This document shows positions 41,736 to 50,200 of a DNA stretch of 64,000 nucleotides, piece by piece. Every line of letters starts with the position of its first letter. The first letter of the stretch is position 1. The position numbers and the translations under genes are program-made. Below the pieces are notes generated by a model. That model did no database searches, had not been told where the DNA came from, and saw nothing but the letters and a program-made list of their open reading frames with translations. Origin of the DNA: Actinocrispum wychmicini (lineage in GTDB: Bacteria > Actinomycetota > Actinomycetes > Mycobacteriales > Pseudonocardiaceae). The stretch covers positions 636,858 through 700,857 of the forward strand of contig NZ_SLWS01000007.1 in the NCBI RefSeq assembly GCF_004345645.1, in the 5' to 3' direction.

Positions 41736-42794
41736 TCATGTCCGTAGGTCGTGTTTCAGATGTCCCGGTCGATGAGAGCCTGCCCCGGCCGGAGGCCGAA
41801 ATCGGGCTTCCGCGGGGCGGTTCCTGGCGTCGCCGGCGGGACGCCGCGAATACTGGTTGTCTTTGGGCGTTCCGCCGGTGGCGTCAGGGACCGCATCCGG
41901 CCCGGCTATCGCGATCGGGACATCTGAAACACGGCCTAGTTCCGGCCTGGCCAACATCTCGGCGCATCGCGCGGCCAGGTCTCCGCCGCACGGACCGAGC
42001 TTGTCGGCGATCTCGTCCAGGGTCCTGGCGAAGCCCGGCCGGTGCGCGAAGGTGACCACAGTGGACAGATGGTCGAGACCGGCGCGCAGGTCCTGCCTGG
42101 CCCGCTCGGCCTCGGCGTTGCCGGCCTGGATGTCCCAGTACACCTCCGGGCTGCCGCGCACGATCCTGGCCAACAGCGCCAGCATGGCCAGGTGGGGCGG
42201 CGGCGCGAGCCGCACGAGCTTGTCCACGTCACAGCCGCCCGCCACCAGTGCCTGGCCGAAAGCCAGCACGCTGGCGTGCGTCGCGACCTGCGTCAGCGCT
42301 GTCAGGTGGTCGTGCTCGTCCGCGGTGACTGGGACGAGCCGCAGGCTCGCGTCGCGCAGCAGCCGACAGACAAGGTCCGTCCGTGGGCCGCCGCGGATCG
42401 TGACCGTCGCCACCGGTCGTCCGGCCGGATCGAGGGTCGGTGCGAACATCGGGTTCAGGCTCAACGTTTCCAGATCGTGCCGCTCGGCGGCCTCCGCCAG
42501 CAGTGCCGCCACCGTCGCCTTGACCGAGGACGTGTCTGCCAGCAGCGCGCCGGCCCGCATCGTAGACGCGACAACGGGAATCGCTGCTTCGCAGGCCTTC
42601 TCGGGCAGGGCCAGCAGCACCACGTCCGCCGTGGCGAGGACAGCGTTGACATTCCGGGAAGGGTGGGTGACATCGCCCTGGACATGGCGGCCCTGCTCAC
42701 GATCGACCGTCACCACATCGCCGGAATTGCCGAACAGCCGGCAGAACAGGCCGCCCACGCTCCCCGCCCCGCCGCACACCACGAAATTCGTCAT
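41736..42794 (-). CDS. tyrA-like: prephenate dehydrogenase with insertion-derived C-terminus
   Basis: 352 residues from ATG 42794 (GGAGG upstream). The NAD loop is VVCGGAGSVGGLFCRLFG, followed by ADVVLLALPEKACEAAIP, ADTSSVKATV (active-site Ser region) and DEHDHLTALTQVATHASVLAF (catalytic His). It makes 4-hydroxyphenylpyruvate from prephenate. The normal fold ends near ARPELG; the last ~65 residues are encoded by the inverted-repeat element at 41745-41938 and are probably not functional. The start overlaps the methyltransferase-like gene's stop. Confidence 0.86.
   Translation of the reverse strand: MTNFVVCGGAGSVGGLFCRLFGNSGDVVTVDREQGRHVQGDVTHPSRNVNAVLATADVVLLALPEKACEAAIPVVASTMRAGALLADTSSVKATVAALLAEAAERHDLETLSLNPMFAPTLDPAGRPVATVTIRGGPRTDLVCRLLRDASLRLVPVTADEHDHLTALTQVATHASVLAFGQALVAGGCDVDKLVRLAPPPHLAMLALLARIVRGSPEVYWDIQAGNAEAERARQDLRAGLDHLSTVVTFAHRPGFARTLDEIADKLGPCGGDLAARCAEMLARPELGRVSDVPIAIAGPDAVPDATGGTPKDNQYSRRPAGDARNRPAEARFRPPAGAGSHRPGHLKHDLRT
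41745..41938. mobile_element. MITE-like element with ~23-bp terminal inverted repeats
   Basis: cgtgtttcagatgtcccg at 41750-41767 is exactly repeated in inverted form at 41916-41933. Extending outward, the arms match over 23 bp with one mismatch (tagg-t/c-...), and both ends are bounded by TA, possibly a TA target duplication. Length 194 bp, with no transposase inside. It lies in frame in the 3' end of the prephenate dehydrogenase gene. The end sequence looks like IS5-type ends, but this is from memory only. Confidence 0.72.
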
Positions 42795-43708
42795 CGCGCA
42801 CCTCCTGCCGGCTGGTACAGCTCGACCGGTTCGTGGCCGTCGGCCGACTGCCGGTGCAGGAACAGCAGGTCGACCTTGTGGTCGACGGCACTGCTCGACC
42901 ACGTGACCAGCACCCGGTAGCCAAGACGTTCGCCGAGGTGGACGGCTTCGAGCGGGTCCACCCCGCACGCGGCCCGGGACCTGCCGGTCCGGGCGACGCC
43001 GAGCAGCCACCGGTCCGGCACGCCCACCACGCGGACCCGGTCCGGCGCCGGGCCGCCAAGCAGCGCGGCCATGCCGGCCAGGTCGATGACCTCGCGATGC
43101 CACCGTAACGTCGGCACCTGGGCCAACGGCAGCGGCTCGACCGGCTGTTTGTACAGCACGGCGTCGTATCGGTCACGGGCCAGCGGGTTCTGCAGGCTCC
43201 CCCTGGGCAGGCGCACGTCCACCGCGCTCAGCCCACGGACGTCGGTGCGCAGCCCGGCGAAGAAGGCGGGGTCGATCGGCGGGACCCGCACACCGGCCGA
43301 ACCGCGGCTGACCGCGTTACGGTAGGCCAGCAACCGCGGATTGCCCAACCCGGTGAAGTAGACGGCGCCGCGGTCGGCGAGCTTGGGCATGACCGCGTGC
43401 AACAGGCACAACACCGCGTGCTCGTTGGACAGGCCGAGCGCGGAGGCGTTGACCACGACTGTGTCGAAGTGTTCGAACGGCAGCGCGTCCAGGGAAAAGG
43501 CGTGGTACACCTTCAGTTCGACCCGCCCGGCCACCTCCGGATCGCGGCACAGCCACGACCGCAACGCGGCGATGGTGTCGGCCGACGGGTCCCCTGCCCA
43601 CAACTCGTCGCACAGCGGCGCGAGCGCGGACACCGTCACGCCCGATCCCACTCCGATGTGCATCACGCGGCGTGGTCGCAGGTCCATGATACGTTCCAAA
43701 GTGGACAT
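42791..43708 (-). CDS. stand-alone methyltransferase resembling NRPS-embedded MT domains
   Basis: 305 residues. RRVMHIGVGSGVTVSALAPL followed by CDELWAGDPSADTIAALR is the SAM region, and VDVRLPRGSLQNPLARDRYD followed by AVLYK matches the stretch that follows methyltransferase domains inserted in NRPS adenylation domains (...NE.t.FRYDVVL). Here it is a separate gene only 6 bp after the carrier-less C*-A protein, as if an A-MT module had split. It may methylate the amino or aromatic substrate of that adenylating protein. Catalytic residues cannot be judged. Confidence 0.7.
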   Translation of the reverse strand: MSTLERIMDLRPRRVMHIGVGSGVTVSALAPLCDELWAGDPSADTIAALRSWLCRDPEVAGRVELKVYHAFSLDALPFEHFDTVVVNASALGLSNEHAVLCLLHAVMPKLADRGAVYFTGLGNPRLLAYRNAVSRGSAGVRVPPIDPAFFAGLRTDVRGLSAVDVRLPRGSLQNPLARDRYDAVLYKQPVEPLPLAQVPTLRWHREVIDLAGMAALLGGPAPDRVRVVGVPDRWLLGVARTGRSRAACGVDPLEAVHLGERLGYRVLVTWSSSAVDHKVDLLFLHRQSADGHEPVELYQPAGGAR

Positions 43709-43714
43709 CGGACG

Positions 43715-46198
43715 TCACCTCTCCGCGGCGGTCCGGTCGAGCAGGTGTCGCAGCAGTTGGTCGACCTGCCCGGAAGCCAGGTCGTCCACTGTGGACGTTT
43801 GGTCGGGCGGTGGTTCGATGTCGCCGCGCAGCGCCTGCGTGTCCACCTTTCCGTTGGCGTTCCTGGGCAACGCGTCCAGCACCCCGATGTCCGCCGGACG
43901 CATGTAGGCCGGCAGCCGGTCCGCCAACCATGTCCCGACCTCATCCGGCGTGAGGGTGTCCGCGGGCGAGACATAGGCGACGAGCCTGTCGTCACGCAGG
44001 ACGACCGCGGCCGCACCGACCGCGGGATGGGACAGGAGCGTGTTCTCGATCTCGCCGAGTTCGATCCGGAAACCCCTGACCTTCACCTGGCTGTCCACCC
44101 GGCCGAGGATCTCCAGCTCGCCGTCCGGCCGCTGGCGGACCCGGTCGCCGGTGCGGTACAGCCGGGCACCTGGCTGATCGCCGTGCGGGTCGGGGAGGAA
44201 CTTCTCGGCGGTGAGTCCCGACCGGCCGTGGTATCCGCGTGCCACGGCGTCACCGCCGAGGTACAACTCTCCGCTGATCCCGGGTGGCACGGGCCGGAGA
44301 CTCTGATCGAGAACGTACGCGCGGTAGTTCGGCAGCGGCGGGCCGATCGGGACGGACGGCGCCGAACCGTCGGCGGGCGAGCAGACGTGTGCGGCGGACC
44401 ACACAGTGGCCTCGGTGGGACCGTAGTCGTTGAGGAGCAAGGCTTTCGGGTGGGCGGCGAAGTGTCGTTCGACCAGTTTCGGCGGCAGCGGCTCACCGCC
44501 GACGGACACCAGTCGCAGCCCGGCCAGCCCGTGCTCGGCGCCCGCCTCACGCAGCAGCGCGTAGTGCGACGGGATCGAGTGAATGTGGGTCACGGACCGC
44601 GCCTCGGCCACCTTGGCCAGCAGTCGTGCGTCGCGCGCCTCGGCATCGGTGGGCAGCAGAACCGTGCCGCCAGTGGTGAGCGTCCAGTACAGACCACCGG
44701 CGGAGCCGTCGAACGACAGCGGCATGGTCACCAGGTCCACGACAGGCGCGGAGCCGCCGACCCGACGGGCGAACGTGGACAGCGTCAGGCCGCGGTGGGT
44801 GACCGCGACTCCCTTGGGCCGCCCGGTGGACCCGGAGGTGTAGATCAGGTACGCCAAACTGCCCGAGTGGGGCTCCAGTTCGACCGGGTCCACCGGGCCG
44901 CGCGACAGCTCGACCGTGGGCACCGGCAGCGCCGGCAGACCGTCGAGCTGTTCGCGGGTGCCCAACAGCAGGAAGGCACCGGAATCCCGGACCATCCAAC
45001 GAATTCGTTCGTCCGGGTAGGACGGATCGATCGGGACGTACGCGGCGCCGGCGCACAACACAGCCAGCAGTCCGACCACGGCGTCAACCGAACGATCAGC
45101 CACGACGCCAACCACACGCTCCGGCCCAGCGCCCTGCTCCCTCAACTCGCGTGCGGTGTGGCTGGCACGTGCCATCAGTTCGCCGTACGTGAGCTGCTCG
45201 CTCCCGCAGACCACCGCGAGCTTCGCCGGCGCCTGCGCCCGAACGAGTTCGTGCACCGGAATGTCCGGAAAGGACTGACGCGGGCCCTGCCATTCGGTCA
45301 GCACGGCGTGCAGTTCCGCGTCGGTCAGCGCGGAGAATTCGTCCATTGTGGTCAATTCGGTGATCGCGGACCAAGCCCGGACCAACCGCGCGAGGAAACG
45401 TTGGGCGCTGGGGAAACCGAACAGGTCGGTGTCGTAGTCCACCAGGACGTCCAGGCCGTCCGTGTCCCGGAGGACAGTCACCCGCAGGTCCCGGTCGGTC
45501 CATCCGGTGTCGATCGGGACGACGCCTTCCGCGTACGTGAAAAGGACCTGCCCCGCCGGCACCTCGGCCCCGGGCGACCGGGCGGTCACCTTGTCGACGA
45601 GGGTGACCGGCGTGTCCGAGTCCGACCAGGGCACCCGGACCGTGCTGGCCCCGGTCGGGAGATCGGCCGCGAACGTGACGTCCTCGTCGTCACAGTACCT
45701 GGCCAACACCGCGGCCAGCCCGGCGAGCAGCAGGTCGACAAACTCGACGTCGTGGTCCGCGCACCAGGTGAGCAACGCAGTGTCGCTATGGCGTTCGGAC
45801 ACCGTCGCGCCACGGAATCGCCGGGTCGCCGGGCGGGGGCGGTCGGTCGGCAGGGCTAGCGGAGGCATCGGGGCCGGCGGCTCCCCGGGCACCCACCTGA
45901 CGTCCCGGGCCTGGAGCAACTCCGCGACCATCGCGCCCAGCTCGGATGTGGCGAGCGGCCGTCGGGTGGTGCAGAGAACGACTTGTTCGCGCTCGCCGAG
46001 CCGAACCAGGCAGATCCGGGCGGTCGGGCCGAGCCGCTGGGCCTCCTGGACAGCGAGCTGTTCCAGGCCGTCCCGCGAGCTGTGCCGCAGGTCCACCACG
46101 GTCACCGGGACAGGGCCCGCGGCCCGCCTCAGCTCGGCCACGTCCAGCTCGCCCGACACGGGCCACCCCCACCGCGCGGGCGCGACGATCGACGCCAT
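43715..46198 (-). CDS. NRPS protein C*-A without carrier domain
   Basis: 827 residues from ATG 46198. Residues ~1-290 are a shrunken condensation-like region lacking HHxxxDG (LPTDRPRP and the DVTFAADLPTG strand remain). The A domain (about 300-790) is intact: LAYLIYTSGSTGRPKG, NDYGPTEATVW, YRTGDRVR, GRVDSQVKVRGFRIELGE and a final NGKVD Lys. My reading of the specificity code is D-G-G-H-S-G-D-V-W; the substrate is not assigned, but the leading Asp means an alpha-amino acid. No GGxS carrier motif follows before the stop, so it must load a carrier in trans. Confidence 0.85.
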   Translation of the reverse strand: MASIVAPARWGWPVSGELDVAELRRAAGPVPVTVVDLRHSSRDGLEQLAVQEAQRLGPTARICLVRLGEREQVVLCTTRRPLATSELGAMVAELLQARDVRWVPGEPPAPMPPLALPTDRPRPATRRFRGATVSERHSDTALLTWCADHDVEFVDLLLAGLAAVLARYCDDEDVTFAADLPTGASTVRVPWSDSDTPVTLVDKVTARSPGAEVPAGQVLFTYAEGVVPIDTGWTDRDLRVTVLRDTDGLDVLVDYDTDLFGFPSAQRFLARLVRAWSAITELTTMDEFSALTDAELHAVLTEWQGPRQSFPDIPVHELVRAQAPAKLAVVCGSEQLTYGELMARASHTARELREQGAGPERVVGVVADRSVDAVVGLLAVLCAGAAYVPIDPSYPDERIRWMVRDSGAFLLLGTREQLDGLPALPVPTVELSRGPVDPVELEPHSGSLAYLIYTSGSTGRPKGVAVTHRGLTLSTFARRVGGSAPVVDLVTMPLSFDGSAGGLYWTLTTGGTVLLPTDAEARDARLLAKVAEARSVTHIHSIPSHYALLREAGAEHGLAGLRLVSVGGEPLPPKLVERHFAAHPKALLLNDYGPTEATVWSAAHVCSPADGSAPSVPIGPPLPNYRAYVLDQSLRPVPPGISGELYLGGDAVARGYHGRSGLTAEKFLPDPHGDQPGARLYRTGDRVRQRPDGELEILGRVDSQVKVRGFRIELGEIENTLLSHPAVGAAAVVLRDDRLVAYVSPADTLTPDEVGTWLADRLPAYMRPADIGVLDALPRNANGKVDTQALRGDIEPPPDQTSTVDDLASGQVDQLLRHLLDRTAAER

Positions 46199-47212
46199 CT
46201 AACACACCACTCGCGCACCGGCCGCCGGCCGAAGCGAACGGGATTTCCGCAGGTCACGCGAGCACACCGCTTTCTTCAACCAGCGGTCGGTCCCGTCGTA
46301 GCGGGCCTGGAACGCGCTGCGGCCGTGCACCGCCTTGTAGTTGTCGACGATGAACAGGTCACCCGGACCGACGGTCACTTCGCGCAACTGGTCCTCCAGT
46401 TGGTTCACCAGGTCGGCGAGCGCGTCCTTCGCTTCGGTGTCACCGGGCAGCGGTTCCATGAACGCGGGGTCCACCCGCAGGTACGGCTGCTGGTCGTCGC
46501 CGAACAGCACCGCGCACGGTTCGGGCGCGTCCTGCATCACCTGCATGCTGTGGGTACGGCCGGTGCCGGCCACGAGATCCGCGGCCCGGTTGAGATGTTC
46601 GTTGTCCGGGCGGATCAGGAACCTCGACTGACGCAGCACGGCCCGGCGTTCCGGCGTGACCGACACGGCGTCGACACCGGCCACCGTGGTGCCCACCTCG
46701 TCCGGGTTGCGCAGGCCCAGCAACAGCAGGTAGTCGCAGCGGAACGGGTGGAAGCCGTCCTCGGTGTGCCACTCCAGGCGGACCGTGCCGTGGCCGCTCT
46801 GCTCGTCCTTCTCCGCCGGCATCGGCAGCACGTCGTGCACGAGCCGGCCGTCCTGCAACGTGGACCAGCCGAACACCTCGCCAAGCGCGGCGCTGACGAG
46901 CAGCAGGTACAGCTCGTACCGCCGGGTGGCCGCCGGGTTAGCCCGGTGGCGCCAGTTCAGCGGGGTGGGGCCGAGCTCGGTGTCGTCGACGCCGAGGCCG
47001 CGCACCACGAGGCTGGCCGAGGTCTCCTCGCGGCGGAACGCGCCGACGGCATCGAGCAGCCGGTCGGGCAACTGGGCGGCCAGCCGGCCAGCCGAGGCGA
47101 CGAACTCGTGGTCCTCCGCGGAGTCGTAGCGTCCGGCCAGGGTCCGCAGCAGGTCGTCGGTCTGCGCGCGTTCGTCGTCGGCGAGATCGAAGTAGGCGAC
47201 GGTCGGGGTCAT
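46199..47212 (-). CDS. Fe(II)/2-oxoglutarate amino-acid hydroxylase (AsnO/VioC, TauD superfamily)
   Basis: 337 residues. The iron-binding pair is HTED (EWHTEDGFHPFRCDYLLLLG) and the distal His in VDNYKAVHGRSAF; the following RYDGTDRWLKK holds the Arg for 2-oxoglutarate. This is the clavaminate-synthase-like clade that beta-hydroxylates free or carrier-bound Asn, Arg, Asp or related residues. It lies between two NRPS genes (stop abuts the C*-A start), so it probably hydroxylates an amino acid of the peptide. Confidence 0.86.
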   Translation of the reverse strand: MTPTVAYFDLADDERAQTDDLLRTLAGRYDSAEDHEFVASAGRLAAQLPDRLLDAVGAFRREETSASLVVRGLGVDDTELGPTPLNWRHRANPAATRRYELYLLLVSAALGEVFGWSTLQDGRLVHDVLPMPAEKDEQSGHGTVRLEWHTEDGFHPFRCDYLLLLGLRNPDEVGTTVAGVDAVSVTPERRAVLRQSRFLIRPDNEHLNRAADLVAGTGRTHSMQVMQDAPEPCAVLFGDDQQPYLRVDPAFMEPLPGDTEAKDALADLVNQLEDQLREVTVGPGDLFIVDNYKAVHGRSAFQARYDGTDRWLKKAVCSRDLRKSRSLRPAAGARVVC

Positions 47213-47243
47213 GGCGAGTTCCTTCTCCCCTTACATGGTCCGG

Positions 47244-50200
47244 TCAGCCGACCGCGGCGACCGGCTGGCTGTCCGGCTCCGGCAGGAAACCCGTGGCCAC
47301 CAGGTAGCGGAAGCACGAGTGCGCCCACTCCTCGTTGACCGGCGGACACTCGATGCCGGAGCCGTCGAGCGCGTCGAGCAGGACTCGGCACTCGTCCACC
47401 GGGTTCACCTGTTTCTGCAGGTCCGGGTCCAGGGCCGCGTGCCGCATGGTGGCCACCCGCAAGATCGGGGTCATCGGGTACAGGACGTGGTCCTGGTCGA
47501 CGTCCAGTGCCTTGGTGCGGGCCTCCTCCTCGTCGACGACGTTGAGGCGGTAGCCGAACGACCGCAGCCACTCGTAGCACTGGGTCATGGTGGCCGGCTC
47601 GGCGTTGGTGATGTTGAAGTTCTTGCCGAAGTTCTCCGCGCGCAGCGACGTGTACACGACCGACTTGGCGGTGAAGTCCACCGGCACGGCGTTGACCACG
47701 TCGTTGTACAGCGGCAGCAGGCCCAGTTCCAGGAACCCCTTGAGGTACACGTACAGGTAGTCGGTGTGGTGCGACGCGCCGGTCTCGGTGTGGCCGGTGA
47801 TCATCCACGGCCGTTGGATGGTCAGCGGCAGGCCGCGGTCGCGCGCGATGGCAACGATCTTCTCGGCGACCCACTTGGTGCGCGGATAGCCGGTGGGCAC
47901 GCGGATCGGCTTGTCCGTCAGGTCCTGCTCGGTGAACGGCCGCTTCGCCCCGGTCCCCATGAAGACGTCCACACTGGACACATGGTGGAACGCCTTCACC
48001 TTGGTGCGGCACGCCAGTCGCAGCAGTTCCTCGGTGCCGTGCACGTTGGCCGGTTTCATGGCGTCGTACGGGTAGGTGAAGTTGACGATCGCCGCGCTGT
48101 GGTAGATCGAGTCGATCGTGCCGGCCAGCTCGTCGAACTGGTCCCGGCTCAGGTCGAGCATGGGCTTGCCGATGTCGCCGATGACCGGTCGGATCCTTGC
48201 CCGGTAGGACTCGTCCCAGGCCAGGTAGCGGCGCAGCACCTGCTCGATCCGTTCCTCCCCGGCCTCGGCGCTCTCCGCGCGGACCAGGCAGTGGATCGTC
48301 GCGTCGGTCCGCTTGACCAGTTCGACGACGAGGAACGCGCCCAGGTAGCCGGTCGCGCCGGTGACCAGGATGTGCCTCGGGTTGAGATAGTCGGCGTGCG
48401 GCAGGCCGTCCGGGCGGATGCTCGGGTCCAGCTTGACGTCGGCGAGCAGTTCCGCGGACTGCTGCGCGTACAGCGCCGCGCTGTCCACTTTGTCCTTGCG
48501 CTGCTCGTGGGTGGTCACCGTCCTGGCGATGCCCTCGACCGTCGGCACCCGGAAGATCTCGTCGATGGGCAGGTCCACGTCGTGCTCCCGGGACAGCCGG
48601 GCGGCCAGCCGGGCCACCAGCAGGGAGTTGCCGCCCAGGTCGAAGAAGCTGGCCGTGGCGCTGATCTTGCCCTGGCCGAGCACGGCGGCGAAGGTCTCGG
48701 CGATGTCGGCCTCCAGCTGGTCGCGTGGCTCGACGTAGCCACCGCTGAAGATCTCCTCGGGCGCCGGCAACGCGGCGATGTCGATCTTGCCGTGCCGGGT
48801 CAGCGGGAGCCGTTCCAGGCTCACGAAGTGCGCGGGCACCATGTAGTCGGGCAGGTGCCCGACCGCGTGGGCGGTCAACGTGTCGTGGGTGACCACCCGG
48901 CCGGCGACCGGCACGACGTACGCGACCAGGCGCTGCACCCCGGGCTGGTCCTCCAGCACGCGCACGACCACCTCGGTGACCAGCGGGTGCCGCAGCAGCA
49001 CGTTCTCGATCTCGGCCAGCTCGACCCGGAAACCGCGGATCTTGACCTGGTTGTCGACCCGGCCGAGGAACTCGATCGACCCGTCCGGCCGGTACCGAGC
49101 GCGGTCACCGGTGCGGTACAGCCGCGCGCCGCTGTACGGGTCGGGCAGGAAGCGTTCGGCCGTGGTGCCCGGCCGGCCGACGTACCCGCGGGTCACGCCC
49201 CCGCCGCCGATGTAGAGCTCGCCGGCGACCCCGGGCGGCACCGGGTTGAACTGCTCGTCCAGCAGGTAGATCTTGGCGTTCGGGATCGGTTTGCCGATCG
49301 GGACGCGGACGGTGTCGGCGTCTTCGGGCTGGCAGGCGTGCACGGCCGCCCACACTGTGGCTTCGGTGGGGCCGTACTCGTTGAACAGCGCGGCCTTCGG
49401 CGAACGCTCGAAGTGGTCACGGACCAGGGCAGGCGGCAACGCCTCGCCGGCCAGCACGCAGGTGCGTACCGACTCGTGCGAGCCCAGGTCGGTGTCCAGC
49501 AGCACGCTGTACTGCGCTGGGACGCCGTCGAAGTGGGTGATCTCCAGCCGGCGGATGAGGCTGCCCAGCTGCCGCGGGTCGTAGACCTCGCTGTCGGTCG
49601 GGAACACCAGGGTGCCGCCCCTGGTCAGCGTCCAGTACACGCCGCCTGCGGACGCGTCGAACGTCAGCGGCGCGAGCACCAGGTACCGCTCGGGCAGCCC
49701 GGTGGTCTCGCATGCCGACCGGGCGCTGGTGGAGTGGACGATCTGGCGGTGTTCGACCGCGACGCCCTTGGGCCGTCCGGTGGAGCCGGACGTGTAGATC
49801 AGGTATGCCAGGTTGTCCGGCCGGACCTGGACAGCGGGCTTGCCGTTTATATCCACGGTGGATATATCGATGGTGGTGACCGGGAGCATGGGCAGGTCGG
49901 CCAGTTGCCTGGCCGTGCCGACGAGCAGGGCGATGCCCGCGTCGTCCACAATGTACTTCAGCCGGTCGGTCGGGTAGGCCGGGTCCAGCGGCACGTACGC
50001 GGCGCCGGACTTGAGCACGCCGAGCAGCCCGACCATCGCGTCGACCGACCGGTCCACCAGGACCCCGATCCGCGATTCCGGCTGCGCACCCAACTCGACC
50101 AGCCGCCCGGCCAGCGCGTTCGCCCGGTCGTCCAGCTCGCGGTAGGTCAGGCGGTCGTCGCCGACGATCACCGCGATGTCGTCCGCGTGCTCCCGTGCGG

